From assembly GCF_003751635.1 (NCBI RefSeq), contig NZ_RJVI01000002.1, positions 669,986 to 733,985 of the forward strand: a DNA stretch of 64,000 bases, read 5' to 3'. Both the position numbers and the translations under genes were made by a program. Positions 28,327 through 37,407 of the stretch are shown here, piece after piece. The DNA comes from Inmirania thermothiophila. GTDB taxonomy: Bacteria > Pseudomonadota > Gammaproteobacteria > DSM-100275. Under the pieces are notes generated by a model. It had not been told where the DNA came from and ran no database searches. It saw only the letters and a list, made by a program, of their open reading frames with translations. Numbering within the stretch: the stretch's first letter is position 1; every line of letters starts with the position of its first letter.

Positions 28327-28647
28327 ATGGGACGCTGGGTGGATGTGGCCGCCGAGGGCGAGATCCCCCCGGGGCGCTGCCGCGTGGTGGACCTCGCCGA
28401 GGAGCGCGTCGCCGTCTACCACATCGACGGCCGCTACTACGCGATCCAGGATCTGTGCACCCACGACTACGCGCCGCTCGACGGCGGCCGGGTCGAGGGC
28501 GACGAGGTGATCTGCCCGCGCCACGGGGCGCGCTTCTGCCTGCGCACCGGCGCCGTGCTCGCCCCGCCGGCCTACGAGGACCTGCGCACCTTCGAGGTCC
28601 GCGTCCACGAAGGCCGCATCCAGGTCTACGACGAGGACGCCGCCTAG
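28327..28647 (+). CDS. Rieske-type [2Fe-2S] ferredoxin
   Basis: The 106-residue protein has the Rieske ligands C44-x-H46 (LCTHDYA) and C63-x2-H66 (CPRHGA), within the soluble NirD/BphF-like fold. There is no signal peptide. As the last gene of the suf operon it may donate electrons to cluster assembly, or simply be a client co-expressed with it. Such a gene is often seen at the end of proteobacterial suf operons. Confidence 0.9.
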   Translation: MGRWVDVAAEGEIPPGRCRVVDLAEERVAVYHIDGRYYAIQDLCTHDYAPLDGGRVEGDEVICPRHGARFCLRTGAVLAPPAYEDLRTFEVRVHEGRIQVYDEDAA

Positions 28648-28701
28648 GCCCCGCCCGCCCCCCGCCTCGCATCCGCCCGACCCCCTGCTATCCTTCCCTG
28701 A

Positions 28702-28720
28702 GCGCCCCGATCCGGGGCGC
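28702..28720. terminator. Hairpin between the suf and aor operons
   Basis: GCGCCCC (28702-28708), 5-nt loop, GGGGCGC (28714-28720). There is no T-run, so it is a possible Rho-type or weak end of the suf transcript. Confidence 0.35.
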
Positions 28721-28787
28721 AGGCCATCCCGAGAACGACCGACGCCGGCCCCGCCGGCCGGTGTGGTGGAGGAGGAGTACGACCATC

Positions 28788-29264
28788 ATGCTGCGATCCC
28801 TTCACATCGACCCCGGCAAGTGCACGGGGTGTCTGCAGTGCGAGCTCGCCTGCTCGCTGCGCAACGACGGCGTCATGAACCCGGCGCGCTCGCGCATCAA
28901 GGTCTTCGCCTTCCACGACGAGGGCCGCTTCGTGCCCTACACCTGCACCCAGTGTGCCGAGGCCTGGTGCATGCAGGCCTGCCCGGTGGAGGCGATCCGC
29001 GTCAACACCGCCACCGGCGCCAAGGAGGTGGTGGCGAGCCTGTGCGTGGGGTGCAAGGTGTGCACCATCGCCTGCCCCTTCGGCACCGTGAACTACCGCG
29101 CCGACACCGGCAAGGTCATCAAGTGCGACCTCTGCGGCGGCGACCCGGCCTGTGCCGCGGCCTGCCCCACCGCCGCCATCACCTACATCGACGCCGAATG
29201 GACCGGGCTCGAGCGCATGCGCCAGTGGGCGGCGCGCGCCTCGGCGGCCCAGCCCCAGGCCTGA
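28788..29264 (+). CDS. Four-cluster ferredoxin subunit of aldehyde oxidoreductase (AorA-like)
   Basis: The 158-residue ferredoxin of the HycB/dicluster type has sixteen cysteines in four groups (CTGCLQCELAC, CTQCAEAWCMQACPV, CVGCKVCTIACPF, CDLCGGDPACAAACPT), enough for four [4Fe-4S] clusters. It precedes the tungsten oxidoreductase by 16 nt and is the expected electron-transfer subunit, as in the AorABC enzyme of Aromatoleum. GGAGGAGGAG lies upstream of the ATG. Confidence 0.88.
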   Translation: MLRSLHIDPGKCTGCLQCELACSLRNDGVMNPARSRIKVFAFHDEGRFVPYTCTQCAEAWCMQACPVEAIRVNTATGAKEVVASLCVGCKVCTIACPFGTVNYRADTGKVIKCDLCGGDPACAAACPTAAITYIDAEWTGLERMRQWAARASAAQPQA

Positions 29265-29280
29265 GAGGGAGGATCGCACC

Positions 29281-31131
29281 ATGGGCTGGCAGCGAAAGAT
29301 CCTGCGCGTCAACCTCACCGAGGGCACCTGCACCGCCGAGCCCCTCAACATGGCCTGGGCGGCCCAGTACCTCGGCCAGCGCGGCCTCGCCTCCAAGTAC
29401 CTCTTCGAGGAGGTGGATCCCAAGGTGGACCCCCTCTCGCCGGAGAACAAGCTCATCTTCGCCACCGGGCCGCTCACCGGCACCATCGCCTCCACCGGCG
29501 GGCGCTACTCGGTGATCACCAAGGGCGCCCTCACCGGCGCCATCGCCTGCTCCAACTCGGGCGGCTATTTCGGGGCCGAGCTCAAGATGGCGGGCTGGGA
29601 CATGATCATCTTCGAGGGCCGCGCCCCGAAGCCGGTCTACCTCTACATCGAGAACGACCACGCCGAGCTCGTCGACGCCGGCGACCTCTGGGGCGGCTCC
29701 GTCTGGCACACCCAGGAGGCGATCCAGAAGCGCCACCAGGACCCCCAGATCCGCGTCGCCGCCATCGGACGCGCGGGCGAGAACCAGGTGCTGTTCGCCT
29801 GCGTCGTCAACGACCTGCACCGTGCCGCCGGCCGCTCCGGCGTCGGCGCCGTGATGGGCTCGAAGAACCTCAAGGCGGTGGCCGTGCGCGGCACCCTCGG
29901 GGTCGCGGGGATCAAGGATCCGCAGCGCTTCCTGGAGGCCACCGCGGCGGCGAAGAAGGTGCTCGCCGAGCACCCGGTCACGAGCCAGGGGCTGCCCAAG
30001 TACGGCACCCAGGTGCTCATGAACGTCATCAACGAGGTGGGGGCCCTGCCCACGCGCAACGCCCGCGAGGTCCAGTTCGAGGGGGCGCCGAAGATCTCGG
30101 GCGAGGCCATGCACGAGCCGCGCCCCACCGACGGCAAGCCCAACCTCGTGCGCAACGCCGCCTGCTTCGCCTGCACCATCGCCTGCGGGCGGATCTCGCG
30201 CATCGACCCCAACCACTTCACGGTCAAGAACAAGCCCGAGTACTGGGGCGCCTCGGGCGGGCTCGAGTACGAGAACGCCTGGTCGCTGGGGGCGGACACC
30301 GGGGTCGACGACCTCGAGGCCCTGACCTACGCCAACTTCATCTGCAACGAGCACGGCATGGATCCCATCTCCTTCGGCGCCACCGTGGCCGCGGCCATGG
30401 AGCTCTACGAGATGGGGGTCCTCACCACCGAGCACACGGGCGGGCTGGAGCTGCGCTTCGGCTCGGCCGAGGCGCTGGCGCGTCTCGCCGAGCTGACCGC
30501 CCACGGCGAGGGCTTCGGACGCGAGATCGGGCTCGGCTCGCGGCGCCTGTGCGAGAAGTACGGCCACCCGGAGCTCTCCATGACCGTCAAGGGGCAGGAG
30601 TTCCCGGCCTACGACCCGCGCGGCATCCAGGGCATGGGGCTGACCTACGCCACCAGCAACCGCGGCGCCTGCCACCTGCGCAGCTACACCGTCGCCTCCG
30701 AGGTGCTCGGCATCCCCCACAAGACCGACCCCCTCAGCCCCGACGGCAAGGCGGAGCTGGTCAAGGCCTTCCAGGACGCGACCGCGGCCTGGGACTCCAC
30801 CGGCCTGTGCCTCTTCACCTCCTTCGCCTGGACCCTGGCGGACATCGCCCCCCAGATCGACGCCGCCTGCGAGGGCGAGTGGACGGTGGAGCGGCTGGCC
30901 GAGACCGGCGAGCGCATCTGGAACCTGGAGCGCGAGTTCAACCTCCGCGCCGGGCTCACGGCCAAGGACGACACCCTCCCCCGGCGGCTGCTGGAGGAGC
31001 CGGCCCGGAGCGGCCCGGCCAAGGGCAAGGTCAACGAGCTCGGCAAGATGCTGCCGGAGTACTACCGGGTCCGCGGCTGGGGCGAGGACGGCGTCCCCAC
31101 GACCGAGACCCGCCAGCGTCTCGGGCTCTGA
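29281..31131 (+). CDS. Tungsten-type aldehyde:ferredoxin oxidoreductase, catalytic subunit (AorB-like)
   Basis: The 616-residue protein of the AOR family oxidises aldehydes to carboxylates using a tungsto-bispterin cofactor. The N-terminal beta part is GWQRKILRVNLTEG, with ATGPLTGTIASTGGRYSVITK and SNSGGYFGAELKMAG. Cluster ligands are CFACTIACG near residue 300 and a later Cys in DSTGLCLF near 505. The pterin-contact segment GVGAVMGSKNLKAVAVRG is intact. The next genes supply a flavin subunit and a MoaD-type carrier. The natural aldehyde substrate cannot be read from the sequence. Confidence 0.92.
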   Translation: MGWQRKILRVNLTEGTCTAEPLNMAWAAQYLGQRGLASKYLFEEVDPKVDPLSPENKLIFATGPLTGTIASTGGRYSVITKGALTGAIACSNSGGYFGAELKMAGWDMIIFEGRAPKPVYLYIENDHAELVDAGDLWGGSVWHTQEAIQKRHQDPQIRVAAIGRAGENQVLFACVVNDLHRAAGRSGVGAVMGSKNLKAVAVRGTLGVAGIKDPQRFLEATAAAKKVLAEHPVTSQGLPKYGTQVLMNVINEVGALPTRNAREVQFEGAPKISGEAMHEPRPTDGKPNLVRNAACFACTIACGRISRIDPNHFTVKNKPEYWGASGGLEYENAWSLGADTGVDDLEALTYANFICNEHGMDPISFGATVAAAMELYEMGVLTTEHTGGLELRFGSAEALARLAELTAHGEGFGREIGLGSRRLCEKYGHPELSMTVKGQEFPAYDPRGIQGMGLTYATSNRGACHLRSYTVASEVLGIPHKTDPLSPDGKAELVKAFQDATAAWDSTGLCLFTSFAWTLADIAPQIDAACEGEWTVERLAETGERIWNLEREFNLRAGLTAKDDTLPRRLLEEPARSGPAKGKVNELGKMLPEYYRVRGWGEDGVPTTETRQRLGL

Positions 31132-31182
31132 GCTGAGCGGGCCGCGGGGCCTCCGCCGCCCCGCGGCCCCGGAGGACCGTCC

Positions 31183-32445
31183 ATGCGACACGTCATCGTC
31201 GGCACCGGACCGGCCGGGGTGGTCGCGGCCGAGACCCTGCGCCGCCTCGACCCCGCGGCCGCGATCACGCTCATCGGGCGCGAGCCCGGACCGCCCTACG
31301 CCCGCATGGCGCTGCCCTACGTCCTCACCGGGCTCATCGACGAGCGCGGCACCTGGCTGCGCAAGGACCCCGCGCACTGGGACCGCCTCGGCATCGAGCG
31401 CCTCGAGGACGAGGCCGTCGCCCTCGACCCGGCGGCGCGCACCCTGCGCCTCGCCTCCGGCCGCACCCTGGACTGGGACCGGCTCCTGCTCGCCACCGGG
31501 AGCACGCCGGTGCGCCCTCCCATCCCCGGCCTCGAGGGAGAGCGCGTGGTCCACTGCTGGACCCTGGACGATGCCCGCCGCATCGCCGCCGCCGCCCGCC
31601 CCGGGGCGCGGGTCGTGCTCATGGGCGCGGGCTTCATCGGCTGCATCATCATGGAGGCGCTGGCCACCCGCGGCGTGCAGCTCACGGTGGTGGAGATGGC
31701 GCCGCGGATGCTGGCGCGGATGATGGACGATGCCGGCGCCGAGATGATCCGCGCCTGGTGCGAGCGCAAGGACATCACGGTGCTCACCGGCGCCCGCGTC
31801 ACCGCGGTGGCGGCCGACGGCGGCGGGCACCCGCTGCAGGTCCACATCGACGACCGCGGCACGCCCCGCGTGCTCGACGCCGATCTGCTCATCTGCGCCA
31901 CCGGCGTGCGCCCCAACACGGAGCTGGTGCGCGATCTCGCCGACACCGACCAGGGCATCCTCGTGGACGAGCACCTGGCGGCGTCGCTTCCGGGGGTCTT
32001 CGCCGCCGGCGACGTCGCCCAGGGACGCGACTTCTCCACCGGCGGCTTCTCCGTCCACGCCATCCAGCCCACCGCCGTGGAGCACGGGCGCGTCGCCGCA
32101 CGCAACATGGCCGGGATCGAGACCCGCTACGGCGGCAGCCTGGTGATGAACGTGCTCGATACCCTCGGTCTCATCACCGCCTCCTTCGGCCGCTGGGAGG
32201 GCGTCGAGGGGGGCGAGACCGCGGTCCTGGCCGAGCCCGGCCGCTTCCGCTACCTCAAGCTGCAGCTTGCGGGCGACCGCCTCGTGGGCGCCCTCGCCGT
32301 GGGCTGGACCGAGCACGTGGGCATCCTGCGCGGCCTGATCCAGACCCGCGTCGGTCTCGGACCGTGGCGCGACCGGCTGCTGCGGGACCCGACCCGTGTC
32401 GCCGAGGCCTACGTCGCCCGCACCCAGGCCATCGCCGCGCCATGA
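31183..32445 (+). CDS. FAD/NAD(P)-dependent oxidoreductase subunit (AorC-like)
   Basis: The 420-residue NADH-rubredoxin/nitrite reductase-type flavoprotein has an N-terminal FAD-binding VGTGPAGVVAAETLRR, an NAD-binding GAGFIGCIIMEAL near residue 148, and the second FAD motif PGVFAAGDVAQ near 270. In AorABC-type enzymes this subunit lets NAD+ act as electron acceptor. It overlaps the moaD-like gene by ATGA. Confidence 0.88.
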   Translation: MRHVIVGTGPAGVVAAETLRRLDPAAAITLIGREPGPPYARMALPYVLTGLIDERGTWLRKDPAHWDRLGIERLEDEAVALDPAARTLRLASGRTLDWDRLLLATGSTPVRPPIPGLEGERVVHCWTLDDARRIAAAARPGARVVLMGAGFIGCIIMEALATRGVQLTVVEMAPRMLARMMDDAGAEMIRAWCERKDITVLTGARVTAVAADGGGHPLQVHIDDRGTPRVLDADLLICATGVRPNTELVRDLADTDQGILVDEHLAASLPGVFAAGDVAQGRDFSTGGFSVHAIQPTAVEHGRVAARNMAGIETRYGGSLVMNVLDTLGLITASFGRWEGVEGGETAVLAEPGRFRYLKLQLAGDRLVGALAVGWTEHVGILRGLIQTRVGLGPWRDRLLRDPTRVAEAYVARTQAIAAP

Positions 32446-32693
32446 GAATCACCGCCAAGCTCTACGCCACCCTCTCGGACTACCTCCCCGCCGGCGCGCG
32501 CGACCACGCCGTCGAGCTCGAGGTGCCGGAGGGCGAGACGGTGCAGGCGGTGCTGGACCGCCTGCGGCTCCCCGCCGCACTGACCCACCTGGTGCTCGTG
32601 GACGGCGTCTTCGTGCCCCCCGAGGAGCGCGGCCGACGCCCCCTGCGGGCAGGGGAGACCCTGGCCGTCTGGCCCCCCATCGCCGGAGGCTGA
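32442..32693 (+). CDS. MoaD/ThiS-family sulfur carrier
   Basis: The 83-residue ubiquitin-fold protein ends in Gly-Gly (PPIAGG), the thiocarboxylate-forming tail of MoaD and ThiS proteins. It carries sulfur for the dithiolene of the molybdo/tungstopterin. Being coupled to the flavoprotein gene, it is probably a dedicated carrier for the AOR cofactor rather than the housekeeping MoaD. Confidence 0.88.
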   Translation: MRITAKLYATLSDYLPAGARDHAVELEVPEGETVQAVLDRLRLPAALTHLVLVDGVFVPPEERGRRPLRAGETLAVWPPIAGG

Positions 32694-32696
32694 CCC

Positions 32697-32987
32697 GTGC
32701 CCGGTCCGGTCTGGCGGCGCCAGATGAGCATCGACCGCGCCGCCTTCCGCCGCCTCCTCGAGGGCATGGCCGGCACCGGGGCCGTCCGCGCCGCCGCCGA
32801 CGGCTTCGTGGTCGCCGCCGAGGGCGGGACGGTGGCGGTCCGGCTTCGGGACCTGCCGCCGCTGCGGCTCGGCGCGATCGCGCTGCCGGCGCTCGAGGTG
32901 GAGCTCGGCCTGCACGCCCTCGACGAGGCGGCACGCGCCCGCTTCCTCGCCCGCTTCGAGCTGCACTTCCGCCGCGGCGGCGGCTGA
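32697..32987 (+). CDS. Hypothetical 96-residue protein at the end of the aor operon
   Basis: I do not recognise this protein. GTG 32697 follows GGAGG with good spacing and lies 3 nt after the MoaD-like stop; ATG 32724 is an alternative. The sequence is soluble, Ala/Arg-rich, with an alternating VRLRDLPPLRLGAIALPALEVELGLHAL stretch that looks like beta strands, ending in FELHFRRGGG. The position suggests a role in maturation or assembly of the aldehyde oxidoreductase, which is inference. Confidence 0.6.
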   Translation: MPGPVWRRQMSIDRAAFRRLLEGMAGTGAVRAAADGFVVAAEGGTVAVRLRDLPPLRLGAIALPALEVELGLHALDEAARARFLARFELHFRRGGG

Positions 32988-33045
32988 CGCGGAGTGCCGC
33001 CTTTTCACGTTCCGCTCAAGAAATCCGCGCAAAGCACATGAGCGG

Positions 33046-33077
33046 TTGTATATTTTGTATCGACCAAATTGTATAGT
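33046..33077 (+). promoter_or_regulatory. AT-rich promoter region with three TTGTAT repeats
   Basis: TTGTAT occurs at 33046-33051, 33055-33060 and 33069-33074, in the only AT-rich patch nearby. TATAGT (33072-33077) is the best -10 and overlaps the third copy; it lies only 8 nt from the annotated ATG. The repeats may be binding sites for a regulator of the cyclic-di-GMP gene. Confidence 0.4.
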
Positions 33078-33085
33078 ATGCTTCG

Positions 33086-36000
33086 ATGGAGGCTGTCGGT
33101 CGGGCACGCGCGGGCGTGCAAAGGACACGGGTGTCGTACCACGGCACAGAAGGATGCGGACACCACGGACGGGCGGGGACCACGGAGGCCGCGGGGACGG
33201 CGTCGGGGTCGCCCGCGGCGGCGCGTGAGCCCGCGGCGGCGGCGCGCCCGTCCGCCCGTCCGGCCCCGCCTACCCCCGGCGCGCTGCACGCCCTCGTCGG
33301 GCGCGCGGTGGCGTCCCTGCCCCGCGGCGTCCTCCTCACCGACACCCGCGGCCGCATCCTCTACGCCAACCCCGCCTTCGAGCGGATGACGGGCTACCGC
33401 ACCGCCGAGCTCCTCGGGCGCACGCCCCGCATCCTCAAGTCGGACGAGACCCCGCCCACGGTCCACGAGGCGCTCTGGCGCACCATCGCCACCGGCGGCA
33501 CCTGGGAGGGCGAGTTCCGCAACCGCCGCCGTGACGGCACCCTCTACTGGCAGGCCACCGTCATCACCCCGGTGCGGGACGAGAGCGGCCGCATCACCCA
33601 CTACCTGGCGCTGGCCGAGGACGTCTCCGAGCGACGGCGCCGCGACGAGGCCCTGGTGCAGGCGGCCGAGGGGGTGAGCGCCCAGGCCGGCCGCCGCTTC
33701 CTCCACACGGCGGTGTGGTACCTGGCCGACACCCTGGAGCTGGACCGGGTGCTCATCGCCGCCCTCGACAACGGCGGCGCCCCCCGCCTGCAGCTGCTGG
33801 CGGCGGCGAGCCGCGACGGGGATCCGGAGCCCGCCCTGCCCCAGCCGCCGCAGGAAGGCGGCGTGCTCGCCCGCATCCTCGCCTGCGGCGAGCTCGCGCT
33901 TTCCGACGGCGCCGCCGAGGCCTTCCCCGACGACCCCCTCGTCGGCGCCGCCCGCGCGGCCCTGGGCCAGGCCATCGAGGACGAGCACGGTCAGGTCATC
34001 GGCCTGCTCCTCGCCCTCGGGCGCCGCGCCGTGGCCGATCCGCAGCGGGCGATGGCGCTGGTGCGCCTGACCGCACGCCGGGCGGGCACCGAGCTTGCGC
34101 GCATGCGCAGCGAGGACGCCCTCAAGGCGCAGGTGCGGCTGCTGCGCGAGACCCTCGAGCGGCTCCCCGACCCGGTGGTGGTGCTGGACGCGGCGCGGCG
34201 GGTGGAATGGGCCAACCGGCGCGCCCACGCCCTCGGCCTCGACGCAATGGACCCGCAGGCCGGGACCGCCCGCGCCCCGGTGCCGGTGGACGAGGTCCGC
34301 CGCAGCGGGCGGCCCCTCGAGGTGGAACGCGAGCACGAGGTCCCGGGCCGCGGCGTGCGCCGGCTGCACGTCAGCGCCGCCCCGCTCTGGAACGAGGACG
34401 GCTCCTTCCGCGGCATCGTCGCCGTGGCCCGCGACGTCACCCGCGAAGCCGCCGCCGAGGAGGCGCTGCGGGGCGAGTGGCGGCGCCTGGTGCAGGTGCT
34501 GGAGGCGCTGCCGGCCTACGTCTGCCTGGTGGCCCCCGACGGCACCGTGCGCTACGGCAACCGCCACTTCCGGGAGCGCTTCGGCGAGGCGGCCGGGCGG
34601 CGCTACGCCGATCTCTTCCCCTGGCGTGCGGCGCAGGCCGACGGCAGGGTGCCGACCCTCGCCGTCTTCGAGACCGACCAGCCCGTCACCTGGGAGACCC
34701 AGGACCCCTACGGACGCTGGTTCGAGATCCACAGCCACCCCTTCCCGGACCCGGACGGCCAGCCGCTGGTCCTCGAGGTGGGCATCGACATCACCGCGCG
34801 CAAGAGCGTCGAGCGGGCGCTGCTCGCCCGCCGCGAGGACCTCGAGCGGGTCGCCCACCGCGATCCCCTGACGGGACTGCCCAACCGGATCCTCTGCCGC
34901 GACCGCCTGTTCCACGCGCTGCAGCGCGCCCGCCGCGGCGGCGAGATGGTGGCGGTGCTCTTCCTCGACCTCGACCAGTTCAAGGAGATCAACGACACCC
35001 TCGGCCACGACGTGGGCGACGAGGTCCTCAAGCTGGTGGCGCGGCGCCTGCGGGGCTGCCTGCGCGAGGGCGACACCATCGCCCGCATCGGCGGCGACGA
35101 GTTCGTGATGATCCTCGAGCGCATCAGCCGCCTCGACGACGTCGCCGCCCTGGCGCAGAAGATCATCCGCACCGTGTCCCGCCCGGCGCACGTGGGCGAG
35201 CACGAGATCCGCATCACCCCGAGCCTCGGGATCGCGGTCTACCCGGCGGACCACCAGGATCCGGACACCCTGATCAAGTACGCCGACCTCGCCATGTACC
35301 GCGCCAAGCGCGAGGGACCGGGGCACTACCAGTTCTACACCCCCGACCTCACCGCCGAGGTGGCCGACCGCATGCGACTGCGCGAGGAGCTGCGCCTCGG
35401 CCTCGAGCGGCAGGAGTTCGTCCTCGCCTACCAGCCTCAGGCCCGGCTGCGCGACGGGCGGTTGGTGGCGGTGGAGGCCCTCGTGCGCTGGCAGCACCCG
35501 ACGCGGGGCCTGATCCCGCCCGAGGTCTTCGTCCCCGTCGCCGAGCAGGGCCACCTCGCCGGCCCCCTCGACCGCTGGGTCCTGCAGCGCGCCTGCCGGC
35601 AGGCGGCGGAGTGGCAGCGCGACGGCCTCAGCGAGCTGCGCATGGCGGTCAACCTCTCGGACCGCCAGTTCCGGGACGCCGAATTCGTGCACTGGCTCGG
35701 CAAGACCCTCCAGCGCACCGGCGCCGACCCCGCGCGCCTGGAGCTGGAGCTGCAGGAATCGGCCCTGATGGAGGATCCGGCCTTCGCCGAGCGGCGCCTG
35801 CGGGAGCTGCGCGCCCTCGGGGTCCAGGCGGTGGTGGACGACTACGGCAGCGGCTCCAGCGCCCTCGAGGTGCTCGCCCGGATGCCGGTGACCAAGCTGA
35901 AGATCTCAGAGCGCCTCGTCGCCCGCCTCCACGACGAGCCCACGGCGGCGGCGGCCTGCGGCGCCGCGGTGGCCCTCGGCCGCCACCTCGGCCTGCAGGT

Positions 36001-36151
36001 GGCGGCCGAGGGCATCGAGCGCCCCGACCAGCTCACCTTCTTCCAGCGCTACGAGGACCTCCTCGGCCAGGGCTACCTCATCGGCCGCCCGGCGACGGCG
36101 GAGGTGGTGGCGGGGGTACTCCACCGCGGCCGCGTCGGCCTCGACACCTGA
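33086..36151 (+). CDS. PAS/GAF-like/GGDEF/EAL cyclic-di-GMP signalling protein
   Basis: The protein has 1021 residues with no membrane segments. After a low-complexity Ala/Arg/Pro N-terminus, PAS 1 lies at about 85-200 (LPRGVLLTDTRGRILYANPAFERMTGY), a GAF-like region at about 205-345, PAS 2 at about 360-470 and PAS 3 at about 480-590. The GGDEF domain has an intact IGGDEF near 668-673 and the EAL domain an intact EAL near 797. EAL catalytic residues are largely kept (DDYGSGSSAL, AEGIE, GQGYLIGRP), although the usual KID is KIS. Both synthesis and hydrolysis of c-di-GMP are plausible. The start is uncertain: the promoter is close to ATG 33086, and GTG 33131 is possible. Confidence 0.9.
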   Translation: MEAVGRARAGVQRTRVSYHGTEGCGHHGRAGTTEAAGTASGSPAAAREPAAAARPSARPAPPTPGALHALVGRAVASLPRGVLLTDTRGRILYANPAFERMTGYRTAELLGRTPRILKSDETPPTVHEALWRTIATGGTWEGEFRNRRRDGTLYWQATVITPVRDESGRITHYLALAEDVSERRRRDEALVQAAEGVSAQAGRRFLHTAVWYLADTLELDRVLIAALDNGGAPRLQLLAAASRDGDPEPALPQPPQEGGVLARILACGELALSDGAAEAFPDDPLVGAARAALGQAIEDEHGQVIGLLLALGRRAVADPQRAMALVRLTARRAGTELARMRSEDALKAQVRLLRETLERLPDPVVVLDAARRVEWANRRAHALGLDAMDPQAGTARAPVPVDEVRRSGRPLEVEREHEVPGRGVRRLHVSAAPLWNEDGSFRGIVAVARDVTREAAAEEALRGEWRRLVQVLEALPAYVCLVAPDGTVRYGNRHFRERFGEAAGRRYADLFPWRAAQADGRVPTLAVFETDQPVTWETQDPYGRWFEIHSHPFPDPDGQPLVLEVGIDITARKSVERALLARREDLERVAHRDPLTGLPNRILCRDRLFHALQRARRGGEMVAVLFLDLDQFKEINDTLGHDVGDEVLKLVARRLRGCLREGDTIARIGGDEFVMILERISRLDDVAALAQKIIRTVSRPAHVGEHEIRITPSLGIAVYPADHQDPDTLIKYADLAMYRAKREGPGHYQFYTPDLTAEVADRMRLREELRLGLERQEFVLAYQPQARLRDGRLVAVEALVRWQHPTRGLIPPEVFVPVAEQGHLAGPLDRWVLQRACRQAAEWQRDGLSELRMAVNLSDRQFRDAEFVHWLGKTLQRTGADPARLELELQESALMEDPAFAERRLRELRALGVQAVVDDYGSGSSALEVLARMPVTKLKISERLVARLHDEPTAAAACGAAVALGRHLGLQVAAEGIERPDQLTFFQRYEDLLGQGYLIGRPATAEVVAGVLHRGRVGLDT

Positions 36152-36502
36152 TCAGTCGCGCCAGCGCTCGGCGATCTCGATGCGCAGACGCACCCCGCCG
36201 CGGTCGTCGTAGGCACGGTAGCGCAGCACCAACCCGCCGTCGCGGTGCCATCGGCGCACCACCGACGGCGCCCGGTACACACGCCGCGGCCACGGCCGGT
36301 GCCAGCCCCCGAAGCGGCCGCGGTGACGGTGAAGACCACCGTGCCCCCAGCGGATCGCGGGGGGGTGGTAGACCACCACCGGCGCCGCCGGCACCACCAC
36401 CACCCGCGAGACCACGACGCCGGCCTGCGCGCCCGCCGGCGCGGCGACGGGGAGCGCCAGCGCGGCGAGGATCCCGATCCGCTTCGCCAAGCCCCTGCTC
36501 AT
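36152..36502 (-). CDS. Small exported basic protein
   Basis: The 116-residue protein has a clear signal peptide (residues 1-27, basic start then ILAALALPVAAPAGAQA). The mature part is rich in His, Arg and Trp (RWGHGGLHRHRGRFGGWHRPWPRR), ending with a beta-like VLRYRAYDDRGGVRLRIEIAERWRD. I do not recognise a family; the His-rich part could bind metal, which is a guess. It is convergent with the c-di-GMP gene, whose stop lies directly against its stop. Confidence 0.65.
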   Translation of the reverse strand: MSRGLAKRIGILAALALPVAAPAGAQAGVVVSRVVVVPAAPVVVYHPPAIRWGHGGLHRHRGRFGGWHRPWPRRVYRAPSVVRRWHRDGGLVLRYRAYDDRGGVRLRIEIAERWRD

Positions 36503-36585
36503 GCCCACCTCCCGAGCCTGCGGCCCTGCCCACGGGACTGCCCGGGAGGATGCGCCCCCGCCCATGAACCGGCGCTGAACCCGGA

Positions 36586-37407
36586 TCAGGGTGCGGGGCC
36601 GAGGCGGCGGCGCAGGGCGAGCACCCAGACCCCGCCCTCCACCCGCGGCTGGAACACCGGGCCGACCCCACTCGCGGCAGGGGCCGAGGCATCCCACCGC
36701 CGCCCCTCCCACGAGAGGCGCAGCGCCGTCCGGCCGCCCGCCGGCGCAAGCTCCAGGCCGACGAAGGGGACCGTCCGCGGCCTCGGCGCAAGGCGCACGT
36801 CGAAGGGGGACCCCACCGTCTCCGCCACCTCCAGATCCCGCCGCAGCCCAAGACGCAGCCACGGCCCGCCGGGGACACCCACCCCGGCGGCGAGGCGGAC
36901 CCAGGGCACGCGGTAGCGCTCCACGTAGCCCACCGCGCTGCGACCCCGCGCGTCGACGCCGTCGCCGAGCCGCCGCCGCCAGCCCGCGTAGCCCGCCGTC
37001 GCCATCAGATCCAGCCGCAGACGCGGACCCGGCGCCGCGCGCCGCCCGATCCCGTACGCCACCTCCCAGCCGCGGTAGCCGGTGCGGGTGACCAGGGGCG
37101 TGCCGTCCTGGGTCTCGCCGTCGTAGTCCACCTCGCCCCCCCAGAGCGCCGCCCGCGCGTGAAAGATGAGCCCCGGCGCCCCCCGCCCCAGGTTGTCGTG
37201 CACCAGGGCCAGGGAGAGGACCGGTCCGCGCTCCTCGAGGATGCGGCGGCCGTGCGCGTCCTCCTCGCGCCAGACGAAGGCGCCGGCGGCCGCCTCCAGC
37301 GACACCCGCCCCGCCGGCGGCTTCGCCGCCGGCGCGGGCGCCGCGAGCAGCGACGCCGCGAGCGCCGCGCCCAGGGCCCGACCCGCGCCCGCCCCGCGCC
37401 CCCTCAC
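36586..37407 (-). CDS. Predicted outer-membrane or periplasmic beta-rich protein
   Basis: The 273-residue protein starts at a GTG in a GTGA overlap with the tsaB stop. A signal peptide ends at about residue 28 (LGAALAASLLAAPAPA). The rest alternates polar and hydrophobic residues with aromatic ends (AALWGGEVDYDGETQDG, YRGWEVAYGIGRR, RLDLMATAGYAGWRRRL, and a C-terminal GGVWVLALRRRLG), typical of a small outer-membrane beta-barrel. No named family recognised. It is likely co-transcribed with tsaB. Confidence 0.65.
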   Translation of the reverse strand: MRGRGAGAGRALGAALAASLLAAPAPAAKPPAGRVSLEAAAGAFVWREEDAHGRRILEERGPVLSLALVHDNLGRGAPGLIFHARAALWGGEVDYDGETQDGTPLVTRTGYRGWEVAYGIGRRAAPGPRLRLDLMATAGYAGWRRRLGDGVDARGRSAVGYVERYRVPWVRLAAGVGVPGGPWLRLGLRRDLEVAETVGSPFDVRLAPRPRTVPFVGLELAPAGGRTALRLSWEGRRWDASAPAASGVGPVFQPRVEGGVWVLALRRRLGPAP

